This document shows positions 40,957 to 50,182 of a stretch of 64,000 bases of DNA, piece by piece; position 1 is the first letter of the stretch, and each line of letters opens with the position of its first letter. A program made the position numbers and the translations under genes. This DNA comes from Aestuariivirga litoralis (lineage in GTDB: Bacteria > Pseudomonadota > Alphaproteobacteria > Rhizobiales > Aestuariivirgaceae), in the NCBI RefSeq assembly GCF_003234965.1, contig NZ_QKVK01000006.1, positions 246,175 through 310,174 on the forward strand. Reading direction: 5' to 3'. A model generated the notes under the pieces. It ran no database searches and had not been told where the DNA came from. It saw only the letters and a list, made by a program, of their open reading frames with translations.

Positions 40957-43938
40957 ATGACCACCATGAACAAACCCATCGATGTCACGGTCTCCTCCTG
41001 GTCACTCGGGCTTCACAGTCCGGCCGTCAGGCGGCCGAAGCGCCCGCCGGTCCTCCGCCATGCCGACTTCGAGGACAAGTATGACTTCCACACGGTGTTC
41101 TATGACTGCTTCTGGTCGGCCGACGGCAAGAGCCTGAAGCTCATCGGCCCGGCGCTGATGAACCTCGAGGCGGACCTCAAGTTGCGGTTCTTTGCCATGC
41201 CGGGCGGCGAGGAACTGAAGCCGGTGCCGGTGTCGCGCGTGTTCATCTCCGAGATCACCCTGCGCGCGCCGCGCAAGTTGCAGTGCCTGCGCATCGAGAG
41301 CGCGGCGGGCACCGCCTATGTGGTGCCGCAGCCCAATCTCTCCAGCCTTTTCGCCGGGCGCCGCGTGCTGATGACGCTGAGCCAGAACAACGAGCTGGAG
41401 TGGATCCGCGACTGGATCATCTTCCACCAGCGCCTGCACGGCTGCGATGCCGCACTGGTCTACGACAACAACTCGACCTTCTACGATGTGTCGGAGCTCA
41501 AGGGCTGCCTTGCCGCGATCCCCGGCATCACCGGCGTCGCGCTGAACTGGCCTTACCGCTATGGTCCATTCGACGGGCGCCTGCCACTCACCTATGATCT
41601 GTGGGAAGGCCATTTCTGCCAGTTCGGCATGCTCGAACATGCGCGCTACCGCTTTCTTGCCTCCGCCCGTTCCTGCCTCAACCTCGATATCGACGAACTC
41701 GTCACCTGCCCGGGCGGCAAGAGCATCTTCAAGCTCACCGAGGCTTCGCCGCGCGGGCACCTCAAGTTCAGCGGCAAATGGGTGGAGGCACACCGGTCCT
41801 CCGGAACCGACAGCGCCAAGAAGCCGCTGCATCGCGACTTCTGGCACCGCAAGGCCGAGCGCACCCAGGGCTGCGAGAACAAATATGCCGTGGTGCCCTC
41901 GCGCATCCCCGACACTGCGCAGTTCGCCGTTCACGACATCTTCGGCTATCCGGACAGCAAGCTGCCCGAGGGCATCGAGATCCGTCACTTCAAGGCGCTC
42001 AACACCAACTGGTCGGTTGACCGGCCGGGCCGCCTCAAGGACCGCACGGCAGGCGATGCCACCGACAAGGACCTCGCCGAGGACAAGCCGCTGGCGGCAC
42101 TTCTGAAGAAGGCCTTCGCCGGGGTTGATGGCGAGATGCCGCCGCCGCCCACGCTCGACAAGGAAACCGCCGTCTACCAGACGCGTCAGCGCAGCGGGCA
42201 CCTGCTCCGCCACAACCGCCTGGCGGCAGCCGACAAGGTGGCGCGCCAGGCCATCGCCGCGGCGCCCAAATGGCCGGCGCTGCGCCTCCACCATGCCGCC
42301 ATCCTCGACAAGCAGTCCGAAGCCGCCGCCGCCGATGCGGCGCGGAAGGATGCACAGCGGCTGCAGGATGCGGAAGGCATCACACATTTCGAGCGCGGCC
42401 GTTACCTGCTGCACACCGGCGACTGGGCGGGCTCGGCCCGCCTGCTGCACCGCGCCATCCGCATGTCGCCGCGTTTTGCACCGGCCTATCTGGCGCTCGC
42501 ACGGCTGTTCTGGGCATCGGGGAGGCACCGCGTGGCCGAGAGCGTGCTGAAGCGCGGCCTCAGGAAGGCACCGCCCTCGCCCCACCTGCACCAGGCCATG
42601 GCGGAACTCCTGTCCTCCACCGGACGGCGGAACGAGGCGCTGCAGCAGGCGGACAAGGCGCTGGCGCTTGATCCGCGCAACGACAACCTTCACCTGCTGC
42701 GCTCGCGCCTGCTGCGCGAGAGCGGCAGGCCCGGCGATGCCACAAAGGCCGCCGACGCAGCAATCGCCCTGCTGTCAGACCCCGCGCTCCACCTGTCGCA
42801 GATCAACGATGCAATCGATCGCCCCTTCGATATCAACTATCCGAGCCCGGACCGCAGCATCGCGCAGCTGGAGCGCATCCGCTGCCTGCTCCAGAACAAT
42901 GACCTGAAGGCGGCCGATGCCCAGTCGCTCGCCATGCTCGACGAGTATCCGAACCAGCCCTATCCCCACGAGGCGCGCTTCCTGGTGCTCGCCACGCGCG
43001 GCCAGAACGCCGCCGCCCGCAGGCAGCTGAACGAGGCCCTGCGGCTGGCGCGCCGCAATGTCGACCAGTGGCCGGCCCAGACACTCGGCCGCTACAAGGA
43101 GCGCGACTGGTACGAGGGCCGCCTCATGTACCTGTGGTACCTGCTGCATGTGGCGGAACGGCCGGACGAGGCGGCCGACATCCTCAGGCTGGGGCTCAAG
43201 CTCTACCCCGAGAGCCACTACACCGCGGTGCGGCTGAGCGACACGCTGAGCGCCGGCGGCCCCTCGCCCGAGATGAAGGCGCTGGTGGCGGAGAGCCTGC
43301 GCAAGTTCCCGCGCGAGCCGCGGTTCTGGAACGAGCATGCGCGGATCCTCGAGGCGGAAGGCGACAAGGCGGGCGCGATTGCCGCCTTCCGGCATGCCAT
43401 CGGCCTCGGGCTGCGGCAGTCCTGGATCATGAGCCATCTCGCCTACCTGCTCATCGACACGCCCAACCGCACCCCCGCCCAGCTGGCGGAAGCCAAGGAC
43501 CTGCTGTCGCAGGCTCTCGCACTGGACGACAGGAGCGCTCTGAGCCACTACCGGATGGGCGAAGTACTGTGGGCGGAAGGCAACCGGACGCAAGCCCTGG
43601 CCAGCCTGCGCAGGGCTGCCGAGCTTGCGCCCGACACGGCATGGCTGTGGAGCCACCTGGGCGGCGTCCTGGTCGAGACGCGTGACTTCGCCGAGGCGCT
43701 GCTGGCCCTGCAGCACGCCGAGAAATTGCAGCCCGACGACATGCTCACGCAGTTCCGCCTCGGCCGCCTGGCAGAAGAGAAGGGCGATGTGGACGAGGCG
43801 CTGGCGCGGATCGCGCGCGCGCTCGCCGTTGATCCTGCACCTGCCTGGGTCTGGCGCCACTATGCCAATCTGCTGGACCGTTCAGGCCGCAAGGCGGAAG
43901 CCGAAAAGGCCTTTGAAAGCGCCGAAGGCAGGGCGTAA
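40957..43938 (+). CDS. GT92-like glycosyltransferase fused to a long TPR array
   Basis: A 993-residue protein in the reverse domain order to its divergent neighbour. Residues about 1-130 are a beta-rich N-terminal part. About 135-350 is a GT92-like glycosyltransferase (LMTLSQNNELEWIRDWIIFH, AALVYDNNST, metal site LNLDIDELV). About 405-990 is an array of TPR units, some close to consensus (ALSHYRMGEVLWAEGNRTQA). ATG 40957 is used; ATG 40966 is an alternative. It is followed 25 bp later by the TPR-sulfotransferase gene, so both are likely co-transcribed. Confidence 0.86.
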   Translation: MTTMNKPIDVTVSSWSLGLHSPAVRRPKRPPVLRHADFEDKYDFHTVFYDCFWSADGKSLKLIGPALMNLEADLKLRFFAMPGGEELKPVPVSRVFISEITLRAPRKLQCLRIESAAGTAYVVPQPNLSSLFAGRRVLMTLSQNNELEWIRDWIIFHQRLHGCDAALVYDNNSTFYDVSELKGCLAAIPGITGVALNWPYRYGPFDGRLPLTYDLWEGHFCQFGMLEHARYRFLASARSCLNLDIDELVTCPGGKSIFKLTEASPRGHLKFSGKWVEAHRSSGTDSAKKPLHRDFWHRKAERTQGCENKYAVVPSRIPDTAQFAVHDIFGYPDSKLPEGIEIRHFKALNTNWSVDRPGRLKDRTAGDATDKDLAEDKPLAALLKKAFAGVDGEMPPPPTLDKETAVYQTRQRSGHLLRHNRLAAADKVARQAIAAAPKWPALRLHHAAILDKQSEAAAADAARKDAQRLQDAEGITHFERGRYLLHTGDWAGSARLLHRAIRMSPRFAPAYLALARLFWASGRHRVAESVLKRGLRKAPPSPHLHQAMAELLSSTGRRNEALQQADKALALDPRNDNLHLLRSRLLRESGRPGDATKAADAAIALLSDPALHLSQINDAIDRPFDINYPSPDRSIAQLERIRCLLQNNDLKAADAQSLAMLDEYPNQPYPHEARFLVLATRGQNAAARRQLNEALRLARRNVDQWPAQTLGRYKERDWYEGRLMYLWYLLHVAERPDEAADILRLGLKLYPESHYTAVRLSDTLSAGGPSPEMKALVAESLRKFPREPRFWNEHARILEAEGDKAGAIAAFRHAIGLGLRQSWIMSHLAYLLIDTPNRTPAQLAEAKDLLSQALALDDRSALSHYRMGEVLWAEGNRTQALASLRRAAELAPDTAWLWSHLGGVLVETRDFAEALLALQHAEKLQPDDMLTQFRLGRLAEEKGDVDEALARIARALAVDPAPAWVWRHYANLLDRSGRKAEAEKAFESAEGRA

Positions 43939-43963
43939 GACGATCCCTGGTTATGGTCTGGTC

Positions 43964-46375
43964 ATGGCACGCGACGTGTTGAAACAGAAGCACCTCGACG
44001 GCCTGGTGAAAACGGCCAGATCGTCGCTCGATGCCGGCAAGCGTGACGAGGCGCTTGCCGCCGCGCGCGCCGCGCTCAAGCTTTCGCCCGACCATGTTGC
44101 GGCGCTGCGCTGTCTCGCCGATGCGCTGACGATGTATGGCCTCTACCGCTTCAACACCGAATTCGCAGCAACACTCATCGCGGACGGGTCGCTTGAGGAG
44201 GCGGTGCGCCTGCGCAAGCGGCTCGTCGAGCGCGGCCTCGAGGAGACCGACAATTTTCTGCAGCTCGGCTATTGCCTGACGCTGCTGCGCGCCTATGACG
44301 AGGCCGCCACCTACATCCGCCGCGCCACCGACATCTTCCTCGACGGCATTCAGAAACTTCCTGCCGGACAGGGCCTCACCGCGGAAGCGATGGTGCCGGA
44401 CTTCTTCATCATCGGGTCCGCCAAGTGCGGAACGACCTCGCTGTTCGAATACATCGCGCAGCACCCGCTGGTGCTGCCGCCGGTGATGAAGGAGATCGAC
44501 TATCTTCTCTATCCCGAGCGTGGCCTTGCCTGGTACCTGTCCCATTTTCCGCGCCGGCCGGAGGCTGCGCTCCGCTACATGACGGGCGAGGCCAGCGTCT
44601 CCACCTTCACGCTGGCCACGGCGGCCGCTCAGATCACCGCGATGAACCCGGCGGCCCGCCTCCTGGCCCTGGCCCGCGACCCGGTGGACCGCGCCATATC
44701 GCATTATGCCAACAATCTGCGTATCGGAATCGAACAGCGGTCGCTTGAGGAGGCGATCAATCAGGAGCTGGACATTCTCGAAAGCGGCAGCAGCACCCGC
44801 GACGACGACTACTGGCGCACGCAGCTCGGTTATGTCTGGCTGGGGCTCTATGCCCATGACCTCGAACGGTGGCTCGCCCGCTTCCCGCGCGAACAGATGT
44901 GCATCCTCATCACCGAGGAGATGCAGGACAATCAGAAGCAGACGCTGGACCGGGTTTTCGCCTTTCTGGGCCTGCCCCCGCATGAGGTGCCCAACGGCGA
45001 GAAGCACAATGCCGGCATCTATGATGAGCAGGACCAGCGGCGGATCCGCGAGCGCATGGGCAGGTTCTTCGCGCGGCCCAACGAACGCTTCTTCGAACTC
45101 ATCGGCCGGCGCCTGGCGTGGAGCGGCACTGGCGCGGCCCCCGGCGCGCCGCTGGCGGCATCGGCCAGCGAGGCGCGCATCCTCTTCGCCCGCAGCCGGT
45201 GGAAGGACGCGGCCGCCAAATTTGGTGAAAGCCTCGCAGCCGCTGCGGATCACCCGGACAGGCTGGAGTGGCTCGAACAGCGCAGCAAGGCCCTCGTCTA
45301 TGCCAATGATGCGCAGGGCGCGAAAGCTGCTCTAAACGAGCTTCTCGCGGCATCACCCGACAACCCATGGGCCGCCGACGGCTTCAGCCGCCTGGCCGAC
45401 ATGCTGGCGGATTCCCGGCAAAGGGCCGAGGTGCTGGAAACTTGCATCCGGCTCTTTCCACACCATGAGGATCATCGCAGATGGACGGTTGCGCTGGGCC
45501 GCATCCTCATCGACTCCAAGCAGTGGACACGCGCCGAGCAACTCTTCCAGATCATCGTGGCGGCCTATCCGGATGAAGCCCTGGGCGTGTTCGGACTGGC
45601 CAAGGTCGCCGAGGAAAAGAATCTTCCCGCCCATGCCGTCGCGCTGTTCGATATCTATGTCAGGCGCTTTCCCGGCGATCCCGACCGGCGCTGGTGGCTC
45701 ATCATCTTCGCGCATCTCCTGCTGCGGCAGAACCTGCTGGCGCGTGCCGAACAGATCATCGCAGCCTATCGCATAGCGTTTCCGGAGGAACCCGGCGGCC
45801 TCGCCGTGCTTGCCCTGCTGGAACAGAAAAAGGGAAACGGCGCGGCGGCCGCGGCGGTCTGGAACGAATGCCTCCGCGCCTACCCCGATCACCCCGACCG
45901 CAAATGGTGGCTTCCCTGCCTCGCCAATCTCCTCATCGATCAGGGCAAGCTCGACGAAGCGGAACTGCCGCTCGATGAACTGCTCATCACATTCCCCAAT
46001 GAGCCGGGCGGTTTGGTGGGGCTCGGGCGCGTGGCCACGCTCAGGGGCGATCTGCAAGGCGCGGCGGAGATCTGGGAGGAATGCCTCACGCGGTTCCCCG
46101 GCCATCCGGAACGGCGCTGGTGGCTTCCCACCCTCGGCCATGCCTTGCTGAACGCCAAACAGACCGAGCGCGGCGAGACCCAGTTCCGGACGCTCCTTGC
46201 CGAATATCCGAATGACCCCATCGCCAAGGCGGGCCTGGCCCGCGCCGCCATCCAGCGCCAGGACTGGCACGCTGCGGCACAACTGCTGAGGGAGTGCCTC
46301 GACGCTCACCCTCACCACCAGAACCGGCGGGAGTGGGAAAACATGCTGAACGACGCGCTCGCCCACCTGCACTGA
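43964..46375 (+). CDS. Sulfotransferase flanked by TPR repeats
   Basis: An 803-residue protein. Residues about 10-140 are short TPR-like repeats. About 145-400 is a PAPS-dependent sulfotransferase of the heparan-sulfate type, with the 5'-phosphosulfate loop FFIIGSAKCGTTSLFEYIAQ and the 3'-phosphate motif LLALARDPVDRAISHY. About 415-800 is a helical repeat array with a 71-residue period (cores FPGDPDRRWWL, YPDHPDRKWWLP, FPGHPERRWWLP). ATG 43964 is the first good start after the upstream stop, though its ribosome site is weak. It is expected to add sulfate to a sugar built by the neighbouring transferases. Confidence 0.88.
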   Translation: MARDVLKQKHLDGLVKTARSSLDAGKRDEALAAARAALKLSPDHVAALRCLADALTMYGLYRFNTEFAATLIADGSLEEAVRLRKRLVERGLEETDNFLQLGYCLTLLRAYDEAATYIRRATDIFLDGIQKLPAGQGLTAEAMVPDFFIIGSAKCGTTSLFEYIAQHPLVLPPVMKEIDYLLYPERGLAWYLSHFPRRPEAALRYMTGEASVSTFTLATAAAQITAMNPAARLLALARDPVDRAISHYANNLRIGIEQRSLEEAINQELDILESGSSTRDDDYWRTQLGYVWLGLYAHDLERWLARFPREQMCILITEEMQDNQKQTLDRVFAFLGLPPHEVPNGEKHNAGIYDEQDQRRIRERMGRFFARPNERFFELIGRRLAWSGTGAAPGAPLAASASEARILFARSRWKDAAAKFGESLAAAADHPDRLEWLEQRSKALVYANDAQGAKAALNELLAASPDNPWAADGFSRLADMLADSRQRAEVLETCIRLFPHHEDHRRWTVALGRILIDSKQWTRAEQLFQIIVAAYPDEALGVFGLAKVAEEKNLPAHAVALFDIYVRRFPGDPDRRWWLIIFAHLLLRQNLLARAEQIIAAYRIAFPEEPGGLAVLALLEQKKGNGAAAAAVWNECLRAYPDHPDRKWWLPCLANLLIDQGKLDEAELPLDELLITFPNEPGGLVGLGRVATLRGDLQGAAEIWEECLTRFPGHPERRWWLPTLGHALLNAKQTERGETQFRTLLAEYPNDPIAKAGLARAAIQRQDWHAAAQLLRECLDAHPHHQNRREWENMLNDALAHLH

Positions 46376-46474
46376 GGCGGGACCTTCGGCCACGGCCCCA
46401 ATGCGCGCAAGCCGGTGGGCTTGCGTCAATCTTCTGCGGAAGATGTGTGGGTGTGAACTGCGGTGCCAAATGAA

Positions 46475-46551
46475 TGGCGCGAGTGACGGGGCTCGAACCC
46501 GCGACCTTCGGCGTGACAGGCCGACGCTCTAACCAACTGAGCTACACCCGC
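46475..46551 (-). tRNA. tRNA-Asp (anticodon GTC)
   Basis: A complete 77 nt cloverleaf on the minus strand: acceptor GCGGGTG/CACTCGC, D-arm GCTC-AGTTGGTTA-GAGC, anticodon arm TCGGC-CTGTCAC-GCCGA with anticodon GTC, T-arm GCGGG-TTCGAGC-CCCGT, discriminator G and an encoded CCA. It stands between the sulfotransferase gene and ridA. Confidence 0.97.
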
Positions 46552-46603
46552 AATTCGGTGAGGCGTCTGATAGGGGAACCCCCTCACCCTGTCAAGCGAG
46601 GCG

Positions 46604-46984
46604 TCAACGTTTTTTGGCCGTGACCTGTATCTCGATTTTCATGCGCGGATCGATGAGGGCGGCGATGAAGGCGGTCGATGCGGGGCGGGTCTCGCCGAAG
46701 TATTTGCGGAATACCGGCCAGCACGGCTCGAAGTCCTCGGCGCGCGGGAAGATGTAGGTGGTGCTGACCACGTCGTCGAGGCTGAAGCCCGCCTTTGCCA
46801 TCGCGGCCTCGATGTTGCGGAAGGTCTGGTCCGCCTGCTCGGCCACGTCTTCCGAGATGGTCATGGTGTCGTAGTTGAAGCCCGTCGTGCCGGAGACCCA
46901 CATCCAGTCGCCGTCGACGATGGCGCGGGAATAACCGATCTCGGCTTCGAACTTGGATCCGGATGAAATCTGCCGGCGCGTCAT
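46604..46984 (-). CDS. RidA (YjgF/YER057c/UK114) family protein
   Basis: A 126-residue trimer-forming fold. Family members hydrolyse reactive enamine/imine intermediates from PLP enzymes, though some subgroups have other roles. Visible are the N-terminal GYSRAIVDGDWMWVSGTTG, the middle VVSTTYIFPRAEDFE, and the C-terminal IDPRMKIEIQVTA; the usual Arg of the active site is replaced by the context PRMKIE, so substrate class is uncertain. ATG 46984 overlaps the stop of the upstream methyltransferase gene (ATGA), showing co-translation. Confidence 0.88.
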   Translation of the reverse strand: MTRRQISSGSKFEAEIGYSRAIVDGDWMWVSGTTGFNYDTMTISEDVAEQADQTFRNIEAAMAKAGFSLDDVVSTTYIFPRAEDFEPCWPVFRKYFGETRPASTAFIAALIDPRMKIEIQVTAKKR

Positions 46985-47949
46985 GGGGCATCCTCTTCGG
47001 TTGCGGGGCGCCAGAGATCGCCCCAGTCCAGTTTCCTCGCCCATTTGTAGGCCGCGCCGTCGCGTCTCGCAACGTGGCGGGTTTCAAGCCTACCCTCACT
47101 GCAGAGACGGAAACTCACCCCCGGCTTGGCCTGCTGGGGCGGAGCCACGATGCGGCCTCCGCCCTGCGGCGCCCCGCCGCGCGCCAGGACAAGATAGGCG
47201 AAGCGCTCGTCCTCGAAGGGAACGCGGGCCGCCTTGGCATGCATGTGGGCCCGGCTGCGCGCCAGGCGGACACTGAAGTGGCACCAGTCATCCCCCGCCA
47301 TGGGGCAGGCCAGCGCGTGGCAGCAGGGCGCCACGGGAACCGCGCCCTGCGTGAGGAGCAGCTGGCGAACCGCCCGCAGGCGGGCGAAGCCCTGGGGCGT
47401 TCCCGGCTCCACCAGAACCAGTGCTTCGCGGCTGGCCCGCCACAGCGCGGCAGCGGTGGCCGCGGCCCGGTCCAGCGGCAATTCGGCCAGGGCATAGGCG
47501 GCAATGACGAGATCGGCCACCAGTCCAGGCGGGATATCCTCCATCCGCCCGCCGACCGGCGTGGCGCCTGCGAGGGCCGCCGGCCCCTGCCGGGCGAGCG
47601 CGGCCGCCAGCGCCAGGAAGGGCGGCGACGAATCGAGAAAGGTGATGGCGTCGAGACCGGGCCAATGTCCAAGCGCCGCCCAGGAGGCGGTGCCCGGCCC
47701 CGACCCGGCGTCGAGCAGGCTCCGGGGCGCGAAACCGGGACGCAGCCGTGCAAGCTCCGCCAGCACCCGGTCTACCGCCGCGAAGGTGGCGGGAAGCCGG
47801 GCCACGAGATAGGAACCAAGATCGACCCCGGCCGAGGTCCCGCCAGCGCGGTAGGTTTGCGACAGGGCCTGGCTGCCCGGCCTGCGGCTGCCCGCTTGCG
47901 CCGCCAGCCAAGCCGTTACCGCGGCCTGCAGGTTTTCCGGCAAACTCAT
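46981..47949 (-). CDS. Rsm22/METTL17-type small-subunit ribosomal methyltransferase homologue
   Basis: A 322-residue protein with a SAM fold (SLLDAGSGPGTASWAAL) followed by the family's cysteine-rich metal region APCCHALACPM...DDWCHFSVRL. In yeast and human homologues this region holds an iron-sulfur cluster needed for small-ribosomal-subunit assembly; catalytic activity is debated. ATG 47949 begins MSLPENLQAAV. It is co-transcribed with the RidA gene through a 4 bp overlap. Confidence 0.88.
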   Translation of the reverse strand: MSLPENLQAAVTAWLAAQAGSRRPGSQALSQTYRAGGTSAGVDLGSYLVARLPATFAAVDRVLAELARLRPGFAPRSLLDAGSGPGTASWAALGHWPGLDAITFLDSSPPFLALAAALARQGPAALAGATPVGGRMEDIPPGLVADLVIAAYALAELPLDRAAATAAALWRASREALVLVEPGTPQGFARLRAVRQLLLTQGAVPVAPCCHALACPMAGDDWCHFSVRLARSRAHMHAKAARVPFEDERFAYLVLARGGAPQGGGRIVAPPQQAKPGVSFRLCSEGRLETRHVARRDGAAYKWARKLDWGDLWRPATEEDAP

Positions 47950-48045
47950 GATGATAAAGGGAAATTAATTTGCACGGCGGGGCGCCCGAACTCTATCTTC
48001 CGGTTCTCTTAACGCTCCGGACGCTGCCACGAAAGGCCCCCCGCG

Positions 48046-49302
48046 ATGTTCGTCTCCTTCTTCCCGTCGCCTCGGCTGTTCTTTTCCTCCGCCATCCTGT
48101 GGTCGCTGGTGGCCGTCCTGATCTGGTTTTTCCTGGCGCGGGATGCAGGTGGCCTCATCGGGCTTCCCAATCCGCCGGCGGATGCGCCACCCATTCTCGG
48201 CGTCACGCGGTTCGTGTCGCCGCCCTTCCTGTGGTTCTATCTCTTCTTCGGCAGTGCGGTGGCGCTGTTCGCCACGGTGTGGCGCGTGCTGGACCCGCAC
48301 CCCTATTTCCGCTGGTCGGTGCTGGGCTCGGCGCTGATCATCTTCGTCCTCTATTTCATGGTCGAGGTGAGCGTCACCATCAACGACTGGTATGGCTCCT
48401 ATTTCGACCTCATCCAGAAGGCGCTCGATCCCTCGACCAAGGGCACGGTGCCGGCGGCCGATCTCTATGTCGGACTGGCCGAGATCACCTCGGTGCTGCT
48501 GCTCTACATCATCGTCGCGGTGCTCAATGCCTTCTTCACCAGCCACTACGTGTTCCGCTGGCGCACCGCCATGAACGACCATTACGCCGAGAACTGGAGC
48601 CTGCTGCGCGGCATCGAGGGCGCGGCCCAGCGCGTGCAGGAAGACACCATGCGCTTCGCCCGCACCTTCGAGGACCTCGGCACCAGCCTGGTCAGCGCCA
48701 TCATGACGCTGATCGCCTTCCTGCCCATCCTCGCCGCCCTGTCGAGCAAGATCCCCGCCATCCCGATCCTCGGTTCGATGCCCTATTCGCTGGTGATCGT
48801 CTCGCTGGTCTGGTCGCTGTTTGGCACGGGCATACTGGCAATCGTTGGCATCAAGCTGCCGGGGCTGGAGTTCCGCAACCAGCGTGTGGAAGCGGCCTAT
48901 CGCAAGGAACTGGTCTATGGCGAGGATGACCCCGCCCGCGCCACGCCGCGCACGCTGCGGGAGCTGTTCGATGCCGTGCGGCAGAACTATTTCCGGCTCT
49001 ACTTCAACTATCTCTACTTCAACGTGGTGCGCTATGCCTACCTGCAGGCCGACCTGATGCTGCCATTCTTCGTGCTCATCCCGTCGATCGCCGCCGGCGC
49101 CATCACCTTCGGCATTTTCCAGCAGGTGCGCGCCTCCTTCGGAGAAGTGCGCGACGCCATGCAGTACCTGGTCAAGTCATGGCCAGACATCGTCGAGTTC
49201 ATGTCGATCTACAAGCGGCTCCGCGCCTTCGAGGCGGCGCTCCATGGCGAGACCCTGCCGGACATCGACCGGAAATTCATCGAGGACGGGCAACTGGTCT
49301 GA
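48046..49302 (+). CDS. bacA: BacA/SbmA-family peptide transporter
   Basis: A 418-residue inner-membrane protein with about seven to eight helices and no ATPase domain. BacA/SbmA proteins import peptide antibiotics (for example microcins, bleomycin, NCR peptides) using the proton gradient, and in rhizobia and Brucella they affect very-long-chain fatty acids of lipid A. Conserved blocks include FMVEVSVTINDWYGSYFDLIQ, FRWRTAMNDHY, RVQEDTMRFARTFEDLG and YLVKSWPDIVEFMSIYKRL. ATG 48046 follows 96 bp after the divergent Rsm22 gene. It is 12 bp upstream of the GST gene. Confidence 0.93.
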   Translation: MFVSFFPSPRLFFSSAILWSLVAVLIWFFLARDAGGLIGLPNPPADAPPILGVTRFVSPPFLWFYLFFGSAVALFATVWRVLDPHPYFRWSVLGSALIIFVLYFMVEVSVTINDWYGSYFDLIQKALDPSTKGTVPAADLYVGLAEITSVLLLYIIVAVLNAFFTSHYVFRWRTAMNDHYAENWSLLRGIEGAAQRVQEDTMRFARTFEDLGTSLVSAIMTLIAFLPILAALSSKIPAIPILGSMPYSLVIVSLVWSLFGTGILAIVGIKLPGLEFRNQRVEAAYRKELVYGEDDPARATPRTLRELFDAVRQNYFRLYFNYLYFNVVRYAYLQADLMLPFFVLIPSIAAGAITFGIFQQVRASFGEVRDAMQYLVKSWPDIVEFMSIYKRLRAFEAALHGETLPDIDRKFIEDGQLV

Positions 49303-49314
49303 TAGGCTGGGGCG

Positions 49315-50106
49315 ATGACGAAGCCGATCCTCTATCACATTCCCGTCTGCCCCTTCTCGCAGCGGGTCGAGATCCTGCTGGCGTTGAAGGGCCTCCGCGA
49401 CAGCGTGGACTTCCGGGTCGTGGACATCACCCGGCCACGCGACCCCGCGCTGCTCGCCAAGACGCGGGGCACCACGGCGCTGCCCGTGCTCGAGCTTGCC
49501 GACGGCCGCATCCTGAAGGAAAGCCTGGTGCTGCTGCGCTATTTCGATGAACTGTCGCAAGCCATGCCAGTGGCGCGCCAGACGCCCTATGAGCGCGCCG
49601 TCGAGAACATGCTGATCGCCATGGAGGGGGACTTCACCAGCGCCGGCTACCGCCTGGTGATGAACCAGGACCCGGCCCGCCGGGAGGACCTCGCCAGCCT
49701 CATGGATGGCCAATACCGGAAGCTCGATGACTTCCTCACCTGGCATGCGCCCGAGGGACCGTACCTTTTCGAGCGCTTCGGACTGGCCGAATGCGTCTTC
49801 ACCCCGATGTTCGTGCGCTTCTGGTTCCTCGACCATTACGAGGGCCACGACATTCCGGCGGGGCTCACCCGGCTGCGGCGCTGGCGGGAGGCCTGCCTCG
49901 CTCACCCCGCCGCCCAGCAGGTGAGCCGCGAAGAGGTGGTGAAGCTCTACTATGACTATGCATGGGGTGCAGGAAACGGCGCGCTGCTTCCCGGCCGCCG
50001 GCTGTCCAGCTTTGTCTTCGAACCGCACTGGCGGTCGCGCCCCTGGCCACCGCGCGGCAAGCTGCATCCGATGGGCGATGCGGAACTGGGGCTCTTCGGC
50101 AAGTGA
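49315..50106 (+). CDS. Glutathione S-transferase family protein
   Basis: A 263-residue protein. The N-terminal thioredoxin-like domain has VCPFSQRVEILLALKG, with the Cys-Pro-Phe-Ser site typical of omega/beta-like GSTs, and the glutathione-binding GTTALPVLELADG plus KESLVLLRYFDE. The C-terminal helical domain (about residues 90-220) is followed by an extra ~45-residue basic, Trp/Pro-containing tail. It begins 12 bp after bacA, so the two are probably co-transcribed. The reaction is not known. Confidence 0.9.
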   Translation: MTKPILYHIPVCPFSQRVEILLALKGLRDSVDFRVVDITRPRDPALLAKTRGTTALPVLELADGRILKESLVLLRYFDELSQAMPVARQTPYERAVENMLIAMEGDFTSAGYRLVMNQDPARREDLASLMDGQYRKLDDFLTWHAPEGPYLFERFGLAECVFTPMFVRFWFLDHYEGHDIPAGLTRLRRWREACLAHPAAQQVSREEVVKLYYDYAWGAGNGALLPGRRLSSFVFEPHWRSRPWPPRGKLHPMGDAELGLFGK

Positions 50107-50182
50107 GGCCGCCGCCGCAAGGTTCAGGTGACGCCGGCGTGGGAAATTGCTATTGTCCCCCGTGATTTGCCGTGAGACCGAG

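Noticed and set aside
41002..42693. 563-residue minus-strand frame opposite the GT92-like gene
   Set aside because: Shadow frame; the plus-strand frame has clear glycosyltransferase and TPR motifs.
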